A DNA stretch of 64,000 nucleotides from NCBI RefSeq assembly GCF_003610465.1, contig NZ_RAQI01000001.1:558001-622000 (forward strand). The letters run 5' to 3'. The number at the start of each line of letters is the position of its first letter. Position 1 is the stretch's first letter. Of the stretch, positions 52,401 through 60,845 are shown in pieces. The notes under the pieces are model-generated. The model did no database searches and was not told the origin of the DNA. It worked only from the letters and a program-made list of their open reading frames with translations. This DNA comes from Xenorhabdus ehlersii. Its GTDB lineage: Bacteria; Pseudomonadota; Gammaproteobacteria; Enterobacterales; Enterobacteriaceae. The position numbers and the translations under genes are program-made.

Positions 52401-53754
52401 CAAACCGTGGCGGGCATGGCATTATGACAGGCAGGATGATCTGTGTCTGATGGAAGATCATTACCGTGGTTGGGTGGAATACCTGTATGACTCTGAAAGC
52501 CGACTGAAAAAAGTCACCAGCGTAGACAGTTTTGAGGAAATGCTGTGGTACGACCGTGCAGATAACCTGCTCGAACATCCACAATCTATAATGGAAAAAG
52601 AGGCGGAAGAGAATAAACACCTGACACCACAAGGCGACAGGCTGACGCAGTGGAATCAGTGGCGTTATGAGCATGATGCACATGGAAATGTTATTACTCG
52701 TGGAACAAGCATCGGTAACAAGCAAACGTATCGTTATGATGGCGATAATCGTCTGATTATTGCCGAAGGCAACGGAATGAAGGCCTGTTATCATTATGAT
52801 GCACTGGGTCGGCGTATTCGCAAGGTAGTCACTACATGGCCGACAGGTACGCTTCAGCAAGAACAAACGGATTTTGTTTGGTACGGCCTGAAATTGTTGC
52901 AGGAACACAACGTCAACACAGGCAAAACCCAGACCTATTGCTACGAATCCGATGGTAGCTACATGCCATTATCCTGTATTGTTGTTAAAGGTTCTGTGTG
53001 TAATTATTTTTGGTATCACGCGGATGTTAATGGTGCGCCATTGGAAGTCACCGATGAAGAAGGCAAAATTGCGTGGTCAGGTAAATATGATGCCTTTGGT
53101 GCGGTTAACAGTATCACGGTAGCATTTTTTACTGATAAGGAACGTTCACCGAAAAATTTTGACCAGAATCTACGTTATGCCGGGCAATATTTTGACAAAG
53201 AGACGGGGCTGCACTTCAATACTTATCGGTATTATGCGCCTGAAATTGGTAGATTTATCACGCCTGATCCTATTGGTCTAAACGGTGGGTTAAATGTTTA
53301 TACATATGCACCGAATCCAATAAACTGGATAGATCCTTGGGGATTAGCTAAAGATAAAACCTATACTGTTACCCGAAATATGAATGCCGCAGAAGCAGAA
53401 AAAACAAGAAATGCGGGAGGATTAGTTCCGGGTGAAACAAATGGAGTTCCTGATAGAAGAGCTAAATGGGTTAATATTGATGGCGCTAATTATGATAGAA
53501 CGACGAATCCAAAACCAACACATACAGCAACTCTTGAAGTCACAAAAGAGGGATATGATATGTTGAACAGCAAAGATGTTGTTGAAGCTGGACAAGAATC
53601 TAAACAGACAGGAAAAATACTACATAAACCAACAAATGAACCCGGTGCAAGGGGAATAGGTCGTGACTTATTAGATAAATTTAATAAAACGATAAAGAAA
53701 ATAAGTGTAAATCCTATATCAACTTGTGGCGGTAATAAAAAGAGAAGGAAATAA
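49459..53754 (+). CDS. PAAR-Rhs type VI effector with C-terminal toxin domain
   Basis: A 1431-residue polymorphic toxin. The N-terminal hydrophobic helices (about 20-72) and PAAR domain (about 75-170) dock on VgrG. The Rhs/YD-repeat cage (about 240-1290) has many YD-type repeats. The cage ends with DPIGLNGGLNVYTYAPNP and DPWGLA (1292-1297). The remaining 134 residues (TYTVTRNMNAAEAEKTRNAG...) are the variable toxin tip; I do not recognise its family with confidence. The tip and the next gene are far more AT-rich than the core, which points to tip exchange. No VgrG or T6SS genes are in the window. Confidence 0.9.
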   Translation: MPEAARLGDTIGHSSAMAGLVAGTIIGSLISAAGGIAAGFLFVAGVAASCVGVGVLLIGLSIAVGMAAGSLGNMARDACVSAGASSRSPSGTITSGSTNVLINNKPAAIAKRSMVVCSKEIGPRQMAQGSDSVFINGLPASRVGDKTTCDAAVMTGSSNVIIGGGTKTEAKITPEIPQLAYNISDATMFLAGFTSFGGAAYKALGALPKLFSKIPNAAKISKTLCRLSNLAVGASLVGIMSRPVEVIAGQKFLNDDDELDFVFEAEFPLYWQRSYLSSYQYDSVLGQGWNLFWESRLTRVEEGILWRNLSGDIIPFPDVPEGHCCFCPDAQSWLIHTEGGEWEIHDAGELVYYYIAFDNDGISRLSHIRDNVGNEQRFHYNDQHQMINITGCGGMNLHCDYAVIEIDGKTVSRLSRVWRELYNGQRIRLCHYDYDDNARLVGINHRSDHFQRQFGWTDHGIMAWHVDKRGLRCDYEWELTEDGLWRVISQKTNEGASYRLDYDDKNLIRTAHWYDGSHSIWALNEEHQIIHCVDRNGTEHHILWDEFGLPNGYKDAEGHTRQGEWDKFGRLLSLTDGNGDKTQWQYQNDTDRLTFIFWPNGAEMSLDYDEFGRLISETSPLKQTILFHYSPNTLRPYQRIDAKGGESRFMWNGQGQLIRHTDCSGQSSDWQYDNENRLSRFTNALMEAVRYSYNDDGQLVLVTYPDGSTEQMNWDSADQLIHHQRNENVSHAWEYNTLGQIVCTTDRLQRQVRYQYSPEGHLVQIENANGGRYLLNRDAEGRLIEEIRPDDTLIQYEYNIAGLLSTEKRMGDRVFRQPVRPVYLHYDAAGNLIKRETDTDSYQYQWDNMGRLLEANRVPNASGKQLGLLPNTISFEYDMLGRVIREQNGEDVTQFSYDEMDNLTELTLPQGDTLRWLYYGSGHLSAIRHNQQMITEFERDNLHRETCRTQGKLFQFREYDPLGRRISQYSVRDKSASIEQGKPWRAWHYDRQDDLCLMEDHYRGWVEYLYDSESRLKKVTSVDSFEEMLWYDRADNLLEHPQSIMEKEAEENKHLTPQGDRLTQWNQWRYEHDAHGNVITRGTSIGNKQTYRYDGDNRLIIAEGNGMKACYHYDALGRRIRKVVTTWPTGTLQQEQTDFVWYGLKLLQEHNVNTGKTQTYCYESDGSYMPLSCIVVKGSVCNYFWYHADVNGAPLEVTDEEGKIAWSGKYDAFGAVNSITVAFFTDKERSPKNFDQNLRYAGQYFDKETGLHFNTYRYYAPEIGRFITPDPIGLNGGLNVYTYAPNPINWIDPWGLAKDKTYTVTRNMNAAEAEKTRNAGGLVPGETNGVPDRRAKWVNIDGANYDRTTNPKPTHTATLEVTKEGYDMLNSKDVVEAGQESKQTGKILHKPTNEPGARGIGRDLLDKFNKTIKKISVNPISTCGGNKKRRK

Positions 53755-53756
53755 AA

Positions 53757-54797
53757 ATGGAGCTAGCACCATTTTTTCAGCAGTACATTGATTTTAAATG
53801 TAGTGAATCCCCTGTTTCTAGTAAACTTGATAAGTTTGAATATTACCAATGTGAAAGTGGCGGGACTGAACTGTTCTTTATTGAAAGTGATGATATTGTC
53901 TTTCCAGAATGGAACTATCACTTATTTCCAGAAGATCCTCATTACTATAAAGAGTGTAACTGGAAACCTATTTTATCTGAGAGATTTGGAAATGTAAATT
54001 TATATGATGAACAAGTCTTCTTATATCTATTATTCACTATAAATAGTGTTACATCTATTGTTGAAATAAATCCCAATAATAGATCTAGAGATTTTGTGAA
54101 AAATTATTCATTTTTACAACTTTCTAAAATAAACAGTTTTTCATCTATTTCCAAAAGAGATAAAAATAAATTAAGAAATTTATTTTTTTATTCATTTTTG
54201 TATTCACATCCTGTTAACTACGAAACCTTATATGCGTTTTCAATTAGAAATGGTGATGTTTTTCATATTAAAAGTGGTGTGTTAGTTAAGGATTATTTTG
54301 ATGCCTATTATGACTTCTTTGTTAATAACTATGAAAAGTATAAAAGCAAAATCCCAATTACAATTGATGAACTAATAAGTTGTAAGAAATTAACTGCTTT
54401 ATTGTTGGATAATGTTGAAGGGAAATGTAATGGACTTAACTTACCAAGTGGATATAACGATAATGGAATTATTGAGGTCATTAATAATTTTGATGGTCTT
54501 ATTAAGATTTACAACCAAGATAAAGGAATGTTTTATGATGAGTTAAAAAAACATTTATTGAACAATAATAGAGAAAACATCTTTGTTGATTTTTTATTGC
54601 AAAATTATGTTTGTTATATTCTTTATTCTGATATGGATGAAATTAATAATTTCTTAGACTGCTTTTCAAAAGAGTTTGATTTATGTGGTGTTTTGATAAA
54701 TAAAATTTTTTACAATCCAATTTTTATAAAAAAAATACTCATCGATCAAAAAAAAGAACTTATCTTCATATGGCCGAGTGCTTTGTTTCTTAGATGA
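53757..54797 (+). CDS. Putative immunity protein to the Rhs toxin
   Basis: A 346-residue, AT-rich, acidic and aromatic-rich protein with no recognised domain, signal peptide or membrane segment. The start is two bases after the Rhs stop, with AAGGAAAT upstream. The place directly behind an Rhs toxin tip is where immunity genes sit. It is longer than most immunity proteins, so a different role cannot be excluded. Confidence 0.62.
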   Translation: MELAPFFQQYIDFKCSESPVSSKLDKFEYYQCESGGTELFFIESDDIVFPEWNYHLFPEDPHYYKECNWKPILSERFGNVNLYDEQVFLYLLFTINSVTSIVEINPNNRSRDFVKNYSFLQLSKINSFSSISKRDKNKLRNLFFYSFLYSHPVNYETLYAFSIRNGDVFHIKSGVLVKDYFDAYYDFFVNNYEKYKSKIPITIDELISCKKLTALLLDNVEGKCNGLNLPSGYNDNGIIEVINNFDGLIKIYNQDKGMFYDELKKHLLNNNRENIFVDFLLQNYVCYILYSDMDEINNFLDCFSKEFDLCGVLINKIFYNPIFIKKILIDQKKELIFIWPSALFLR

Positions 54798-55813
54798 GGA
54801 AACGATTAACATATATAGTCATGATTGAGTTTTGATTTATCCTTTATCTTTAGCGACTCACTATTTTTCCATTTAAAAATATGAGTCGCTATAAATTTTA
54901 GAGATAATAGTCTATCGATACCTTTTTAATGTCAAAAATTTCTCTTGTCGCAATTCAAAAAAATCGCTAATCTGAACCGACTACTCACCATCACAGATGG
55001 TTACTTAGCTGTAATGGCAAAAAACTCCCGTAGCCTGAAAGGGAGAGCAAGATTGCGGTACATCTGCGCACTTTTGGAAGCAGATATCATCAAACATAAA
55101 CCCCTTGTTTGACGATGAAAATCCCTTAAACTAAAAAAGACCTCAGAAGGGTGTTTTTATCTTGTCACCCAAGTGTATTGAACGTTGGGTCATGCACTTA
55201 TTTTTCATACCAACATCAGGCTATGCCTCCGTTTGGCTTTGACCTTATGAGCGATGTTTTGATCCCATTTCATGTCATAAACATCACGTGGGTTTCACGC
55301 ATCTGGTTCATATTCTTACTATCTCTGCTTGAATGATTCAGCGGACAGATTTTCTACACACAAACAATTAATCCATAGCTACCGTTTGACATCGGATCCT
55401 GCACCGTTTTGCTGTGCCTATCGGCATTTCAACGTCCGCACGACTTTTGCTGACTATTTGCTGAATTTAAGGCGTCACTTTTTGTCGGTTTACCGCTGAA
55501 AGTGACGCCGCAGCCAAAGAACCACACAACCATTACAGGCTCATGCCTGCTTAACCACACAGTGAATCTGACACTGCATTTTTAGATTGAAAAAGGAGAA
55601 CTTGACGATATAGAGGCTGGCTTTTTTGCCAGTGGGGATGACCTGTTTATACAGGCGGCAGTACCGCGTACTCAACCGATACCCCGCAATACCTCAACCT
55701 GCGTTCACTCTGGCGCACAGATATCCGTCAAGGGCAAGGCAGATACTTTTTGTTTTGCCGCATTGTCGCGCGCCAGAGACCGTAGGTTGTCAGATATCAG
55801 TAAGGGGAAGCTA
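54798..55813. other. One-kilobase stretch without a clear gene
   Basis: I see no intact gene here. A short open stretch (about 54938-55112, ending LKGRARLRYICALLEADIIK) may be the tail of a lost gene; I cannot identify it. The right half (55400-55813) has higher GC and leads into the second recombinase. It includes an inverted repeat (listed separately) and CCTGTTTATACAGG at 55648-55661. Confidence 0.6.
55471..55509. repeat. Inverted repeat upstream of the second recombinase
   Basis: Two perfect 11-bp arms, GGCGTCACTTT and AAAGTGACGCC, are separated by 17 bp. It lies 300 bp before the recombinase start. It could be a recombinase or regulator binding site, or a transcription terminator without T-tract. 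Confidence 0.65.
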
Positions 55814-56683
55814 ATGAGCCGATTGATTAAGGAATTAAAATTTTTTGCCCGGAAAGGTGGAGGCAGTCATAAGACCTGTCACGACCGTATTCGGATCGCC
55901 GGGCGTTTGGGTGCGTTGTTATTGAGCCTGAATATTCAGGTGAAAAGCCTCAGTAATTTGAAAGCCAAACATGTAGAACAGTATGTTGATGCTCGCTTAT
56001 CTCAGGGGATTGCCAAACGAACGGTGCAAAATGAAATGTCCGCACTGCGTAATATCTTCCACATGGCAGGCCGGGAAAAATTGGAAACTTCGCCCCGTTT
56101 AAGTAATCAAGCATTGGGATTAAGCGGAACCAGCCGCGCCGGAACGAAACAGGCGCTCCCTGATGCTACGTTTCAGATTGTTTATCTGAAAGCGCTTGAG
56201 CGTGATGCCGGATTTGCCATCACATTGAAACTTGCCCGTTTGATGGGATTACGTTCTCAAGAAGCGGTGCAATGCAGCGCTTCATTGAAAAGCTGGCGAA
56301 AACAATTAGATCAACCAGAACCGAAACTTCATATTGTTTTTGGTACAAAAGGAGGCCGGCCAAGGCAAACACGCGTATTGGATATCGCAGTAGTAAAAGA
56401 GGCTATTGAACAGGCAATTGTTGTTGCAGAGCAACGAGGTGGCAGACTGATTGATAAACCCGACCTCAAGCAGGCCATGAATTACTGGCGGACACATACC
56501 ACAAGGATTGGTTTAACAGGCTGTCATTCTCCCCATAGTTTGCGCTATGCGTGGGCGCAAGATGCGCTGAGTTTTTATCAACAGAATGGCTTTAGCCAGC
56601 AGGAAGCACGGGCACTGGTTTCAATGGATTTGGGGCATGGTGATGGTCGCGGGCGTTATGTAGAACGTGTTTATAGTCGTTAA
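55814..56683 (+). CDS. ICE-type tyrosine recombinase (integrase domain protein)
   Basis: A 289-residue recombinase from MSRLIKELKFFARKGGG, with AAGGGGAAG before the ATG. The N-terminal SAM-like DNA-binding region (about 15-90) is followed by the catalytic domain: R147 (LMGLRSQEA), K179, H241 and R244 (HSPHSLRYA), H275 (LGHGDGRG), and Y282 or Y287 as the likely nucleophile. It resembles the accessory recombinases of SPI-7/PAPI-type integrative elements rather than the P4 integrase near argU. This suggests the island is built from two elements. Confidence 0.82.
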   Translation: MSRLIKELKFFARKGGGSHKTCHDRIRIAGRLGALLLSLNIQVKSLSNLKAKHVEQYVDARLSQGIAKRTVQNEMSALRNIFHMAGREKLETSPRLSNQALGLSGTSRAGTKQALPDATFQIVYLKALERDAGFAITLKLARLMGLRSQEAVQCSASLKSWRKQLDQPEPKLHIVFGTKGGRPRQTRVLDIAVVKEAIEQAIVVAEQRGGRLIDKPDLKQAMNYWRTHTTRIGLTGCHSPHSLRYAWAQDALSFYQQNGFSQQEARALVSMDLGHGDGRGRYVERVYSR

Positions 56684-56737
56684 ACTTAGCCGTTCAGTTA
56701 TTGAGTAAGCTAAAACAATCAGTTAAAGTATTCCCGC

Positions 56738-56910
56738 CATTAGCAAAATCTAATGGTCAAGGCGTCGCGGCCTTGTGTAACTATACACTGGTAGGAAGTT
56801 TCTACCAGTGCGCCTGTTATCACCTTTTCAATGGTGGTTCAGGCAGGGAAGGCTTCGGCCTTGCCGGTCATAGTTACCCGGTCCGCGAACCCTGTCTGAA
56901 TCGCCACCAT
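56738..56910 (+). ncRNA. Cluster of stem-loops, candidate structured RNA or recombination site
   Basis: In 170 bp there are several independent hairpins: CATTAG/CTAATG (56738-56755); CAAGGC/GCCTTG (56758-56775); CACTGGTAG/CTACCAGTG (56786-56810); and AAGGC-TTCG-GCCTT (56849-56862) inside an outer helix ATGGTGG...CCACCAT (56831-56837 with 56904-56910), continued by TTCAG/CTGAA and GCAGGG/CCCTGT. GTAACTAT (56777) can also pair with ATAGTTAC (56870). No open frame is conserved-looking. Function is unknown. Confidence 0.5.
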
Positions 56911-56940
56911 CAATATTAATTAATGGAAGGGGTAGCAGGA

Positions 56941-57207
56941 ATGAATAACAACATTAGAAATGACTGGCATCAAGCCGATATTATTGCTGCATTACGTAAG
57001 CGTGGTACAACCTTAGCGGCGGTTTCCCGTGAAGCGGGACTCAGTTCATCGACACTGGCAAATGCTTTCAGCAGACCATGGCCGAAAGGCGAATGGATAA
57101 TTGCGAATTATCTTGGTATCCATCCCTCTGAAATTTGGCCGAGTCGGTATTTTGATAAGAAAGGTCAACTTATTGAGCGTAAGGTTCGCAAAGCTTCTAC
57201 TGAATAG
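56941..57207 (+). CDS. Ner/Nlp-like helix-turn-helix regulator
   Basis: An 88-residue protein homologous to phage Mu Ner and E. coli SfsB/Nlp: NDWHQADIIAALRKRGTTLA, the helix-turn-helix SREAGLSSSTLANAFSRPWP, and HPSEIWPSRYFD. The ATG at 56941 has AAGGGG eight bases upstream; the upstream ATG at 56923 lacks support. Such proteins are small repressors of mobile elements, often downstream of ICE recombinase genes. Confidence 0.88.
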   Translation: MNNNIRNDWHQADIIAALRKRGTTLAAVSREAGLSSSTLANAFSRPWPKGEWIIANYLGIHPSEIWPSRYFDKKGQLIERKVRKASTE

Positions 57208-58048
57208 TTTGATGCCAATGAAATAAGCCATGAGATAAAATGATCTTTGCGGTTATTGGTTTTATGCTCATGGCTATATATTTTTGTTAAGTTATTTTAT
57301 AAATATAAATTATTAAGGAATGTATTTTGAAACGTTATCAAAGATCACCCGCATTCTCAAAAATAAAACGGATAATAAAAATTATGCTAGAAATATGAAT
57401 AATTGGTGGGGAAGTTTACAGAATTATTCAATTGCGCAATGGTCATTATTAGTTGGTATAGGATGTTGGGGAGTTCTAAATAAAAAATTCAAATGGTTGC
57501 TTTCCTATTTAGCTTGGTGTTCTTCTTTGATAAGGTTTTTCCATTGGTTATAAATCTAATTTCAAAAAAATAGAAAAGAACATAAAGGGAAAATAATAAA
57601 TTCATATATATCTGATTGTGAAAGAGAAGTTTTATTTAAAAAATTAGATAATGTAAGAATATTTAGAAGTGCTTGAAATTCTCGGTATGTATTTAAACAG
57701 AACTGGAAATTTATATTAGGATATGCTTTTCTTGCAATTTTATTTACCAATTGATTGTGAATTATTTAAATGAAAATATTGATTATGTAATTAATGTGTT
57801 GAAGTATATGATTTAAGTGAAAGTTTATGATTGGATTTTTACTAAAATTTATATGCACTATTGCATTCACATAATAAGTACAATGCATTATATATTTTGA
57901 ATGTTTGAATATATATTTAAATTGGAAATTTTTGGTTGTTTTTATATTATAATAATTTCAGTTTAATGGAGGAGATCAAATTTTTTGGATTCTAGTAGGA
58001 ATCCCAAGTCATAGATTAATAAAACTCTGTTGTTGTATCCAGAGTAAA
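57208..58048. other. AT-rich stretch with decayed small genes
   Basis: No confident gene. At 57320-57553 (+) a 77-residue frame (ending WSLLVGIGCWGVLNKKFKWL...) is open, but its start sits directly on the AAGGA; it looks membrane-like. Further on, KIINSYISDCEREVLFKKL and YVFKQNWKFILGYAFLAIL are readable on the plus strand around 57565-57750, with an internal stop. These may be pieces of one disrupted membrane protein gene. Confidence 0.5.
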
Positions 58049-58242
58049 TTAGGAAGATATTTTTACGTGAACTTTGCCATCATCCTTTATAGAAAAATCC
58101 CTATTGAAACTTGCACGTTTAAATTCCAGCAATAAAATATTGGAATTTTCCTGATCATTGAGATTCAGTGTGGCTATTTTCTTATTAGTAAAAATTTTGC
58201 TAAATTATTTTTCATTTAAATATTCAATAAGAACCGCAATGT
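58049..58242 (-). pseudogene. 3' remnant of a gene cut by the IS1-family element
   Basis: On the minus strand, just outside the IS1 end, the frame reads TENIAVLIEYLNEK, a stop at 58205-58207, then FSKIFTNKKIATLNLNDQ...FKRASFNRDFSIKDDGKVHVK to a stop at 58049-58051. The composition is that of a real protein tail. The apparent ATG belongs to the IS end, so the 5' part was lost. It lies in line with and downstream of the McrC-like gene, so it may be a third gene of that operon. Family unknown. Confidence 0.55.
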
Positions 58243-58275
58243 TTTCGGTCATGTATTAAATAGTTAGATCTCTTA

Positions 58276-58497
58276 TTAAAAATAGTTCTCACGCTCAATG
58301 AAAGTACCAATCACTTTATCGTGCATTTCCTCTGATTTAGAATACCCTATCGTTTTTCGATTCAGTCTTTTTATCCGAGTTCGATGCGTTAAATTGTTTC
58401 GTTCTAAACGTTGGGTGAATGTCTTCCCGGTCAGGTATTCTTCTTCTGGGAGGCTGTCATACACAGCATAATCATCCGTACAACAGGGCGCGATCAC
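58276..58497 (-). pseudogene. insB: IS1 InsB C-terminal fragment
   Basis: About 73 residues matching the end of IS1 transposase: EEEYLTGKTFTQRLERNNLT, RTRIKRLNRKTIGYSKS and MHDKVIGTFIE. The first catalytic acidic residues are missing. It lies within the IS1-family element and cannot give an active enzyme. Confidence 0.85.
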
Positions 58498-58674
58498 ACT
58501 ATTTTAGGTGCTTTTCGAAGATGATTGTTTCTTAAATATCAAATTTAATAGTGTTTTTATCGAGTGAAATTTAATCACAAAAGTAATTCATTACACTCTT
58601 TTAGCAAACAAAAATGTTATCCCCGTCTCAAGAGGAAGCGTCGTCACGTTTCGGAGGGTAAGTTTTTAGCGTTG

Positions 58675-58908
58675 TCATGCGGTGCTTGTGGCCACTTTCA
58701 AGACATGGGCGGTGTCGCGGATCCCTCCGTTATTCATTGCCATATCGATAGTCTGTTCTTTAACACCGAGTTTACAGGCTTGATGGGTGTATTCCAACTG
58801 AAAGACCTTACAGCAGGCATAACAGCGATAACGGGGATGGCCGCCATTTCCTTTTCCATGCCCTTTGACATGTTCTGATGTGTGACAATAAACGTCAACT
58901 TTAGCCAT
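58675..58908 (-). pseudogene. insA: IS1 InsA fragment
   Basis: A 77-residue InsA-like protein: the zinc finger is altered (VYCHTSEHVKGHGKGNGGHP versus CPxC in IS1), then RYRCYACCKVFQLEYTHQA and IDMAMNNGGIRDTAHVL. It stops early compared with IS1 InsA (about 91 residues). Part of the same degenerate element. Confidence 0.82.
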
Positions 58909-58991
58909 ACTCCACCATTAAAAAGTTAGAGCATATCACAATAACTAACTATTCAATACATGACCGAAATAAGCATGCCCCTCCATTATTT

Positions 58992-60845
58992 TTAATTTAA
59001 TTTATGTTCTAATTTATTTATATCTTCACTATTATAACTACGACTTAGAGCATTTAGCAGAGTAGCGTTTATAACTTTAAACAAACTATCCTTATGATCT
59101 AACTCACTTAGTTCCAATCCAACGCATTGTAACGATGGGGTAACTGGATCAGCGCTTAACACATCATGCTCAAAAGAATGGAAGCTATAGAGATTACCCT
59201 GCGAATCTGGGTATAATATTGTAAATGCATCAACAACCGTTGAACCACTCCCTTTCAAGTGTATTCCGTGAACATATTTCATCGTACACTCAGGCAAATA
59301 CTTCTCCACAGCCAATTTATCACTAGTATATTTAGCATCTAAAACAAGTAGCTTACGTGAACCATTTGGTAATTTAATTTCAATAACTATATCTGGGCTT
59401 CGATGAGAGTATCTATGTGAATGTTCTCGCTTTCGAATGCCTGTTTTCGTGGAAATAAGACCTTCAGTATTAATAAAGTTTGAATCTGCCACATTGCGAT
59501 TTTTACTCATCCAATAAATAGGCTCACGAAATAATGTTATTTCATTTCCAATACTATCCTCCCAGTAATTACCTATTTTATGTTTACCATCAAAAATATC
59601 AGATAACGCTTCAGCTACTCTATAAAAAGAGTATGACTCAAATAAAATAGGAATACTTTTGATAGCAAATAAATTCTCATAAACTGACCAATCAGGAGAG
59701 CTTTTTTCAAACCAATTGATAAAATTAATAAAAATAGAACGATAAGAGGTATTTGCCGCAGCCTTTGGTGTAAGGATAGGTCTTTGTTTCAATACCTGAC
59801 TAACTGGAAGATAATTATCTAAATGAAATTTTAACTTTGTAGCAGAACTAGCTAACTTCTCACACCTTGTTATTTGACTATTTAATAGATTCTTTCTAAA
59901 TTTGTTAATTTGATCAAAAAATGAAGAGTATCCTTCTGGTTTTGGAGTTGATAACTTAGATGATTGAGGAAAAATATTATTGTATGAGGAAATTTGATTG
60001 GAAATTTCAACAATCAGAAGGTCTAAAAAACCATGAACGACCCAGTTTTCATAAACATCAGGATTTTCTTCGAGTTCTGACACTTGAAGCGAAGATGCTC
60101 TATACATTCTTGTGCCATATATTAAATGGGATTGATTTATATCATCGCACTCATCCAATACAGAGAGATTTGACATTAGCCAACCTAATGATGAATCATC
60201 AAAAATATTATAGTCATTAGGACTAATTATCTTCTGAACAGGTAAAAGTTTAGTTATAGGTTTTTTCAAAATCTCCGGTAATAAAGCGCAAACAAGTTGG
60301 AATGTATATTCCAATCGCTCCAAGTTACTTCGAGGAGAGTTTACTCCGTCTTTAAAGCCAGAATTATATTTCGTAGTTTGGAAAATAGAATGGAGTTCAT
60401 CATCATTTAATTTTGCCAGATAAGATAACATATATTCTACATTTTGAGAATTAGCTTTAGATGCAAGTACTTCTATAGGCTGAAAGTTTATGAAATCAGG
60501 GTCATTGTAAGAATGACTAAAAAGTTTTACCGTAAACTCTGCAATGCCAAAATAATTAAAGAATAAGTACTCATACTGTTCTCCCCACCTACGTTTAGGT
60601 TTCCAAACAAAAACCGTACGCCCTTCTTCTTCGAGGATTTCCGTTGCTATGATCTGATGATCATACAACACAATCTCAGCTTCTGAATACGAACCTGTAA
60701 CTTCTAGACGCAACTCTAATGCTTCATTTTCCTTTACCCACGAAGTAATGGAACTGTGTGAGCTTAGCTCACCCAATTGTATTACTAACCCACTACGACT
60801 ACCTGAAAGTACTACAATCTCAAGTTGCATATTCACGTCCCGCAT
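58992..60845 (-). CDS. DUF2357/McrC-like PD-(D/E)xK nuclease
   Basis: A 617-residue protein: an N-terminal beta-rich domain (about 1-130), a long helical DUF2357-like middle (about 130-400) and a C-terminal nuclease fold. The nuclease motif SPDIVIEI...LVLDAKY gives D485, D503 and K505, the PD-(D/E)xK triad expected for McrC relatives. The upstream AAA+ gene stops immediately before this ATG (TAAATG), so the two are coupled. A second ATG at 60830 is possible. Predicted to be the nuclease partner of the AAA+ motor in an anti-phage system. Confidence 0.82.
   Translation of the reverse strand: MRDVNMQLEIVVLSGSRSGLVIQLGELSSHSSITSWVKENEALELRLEVTGSYSEAEIVLYDHQIIATEILEEEGRTVFVWKPKRRWGEQYEYLFFNYFGIAEFTVKLFSHSYNDPDFINFQPIEVLASKANSQNVEYMLSYLAKLNDDELHSIFQTTKYNSGFKDGVNSPRSNLERLEYTFQLVCALLPEILKKPITKLLPVQKIISPNDYNIFDDSSLGWLMSNLSVLDECDDINQSHLIYGTRMYRASSLQVSELEENPDVYENWVVHGFLDLLIVEISNQISSYNNIFPQSSKLSTPKPEGYSSFFDQINKFRKNLLNSQITRCEKLASSATKLKFHLDNYLPVSQVLKQRPILTPKAAANTSYRSIFINFINWFEKSSPDWSVYENLFAIKSIPILFESYSFYRVAEALSDIFDGKHKIGNYWEDSIGNEITLFREPIYWMSKNRNVADSNFINTEGLISTKTGIRKREHSHRYSHRSPDIVIEIKLPNGSRKLLVLDAKYTSDKLAVEKYLPECTMKYVHGIHLKGSGSTVVDAFTILYPDSQGNLYSFHSFEHDVLSADPVTPSLQCVGLELSELDHKDSLFKVINATLLNALSRSYNSEDINKLEHKLN

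Larger units (their letters stand above)
58243..58969 (-). mobile_element. Degenerate IS1-family insertion sequence
   Basis: Terminal inverted repeats of 25 bp (58243-58267 and 58945-58969) differ at one position; both begin TTTCGGTCATGTATT on their outer ends. The 727-bp size is close to IS1 (768 bp). Inside are InsA- and InsB-like fragments on the minus strand. The region between them is shortened and out of frame, and most of the DDE catalytic part is gone. I see no clear target duplication. Confidence 0.82.

Noticed and set aside
56738..56910. Retron-type msr-msd RNA as an explanation for the hairpin cluster
   Set aside because: No reverse transcriptase gene is nearby and no typical a1/a2 flanking repeat is seen.
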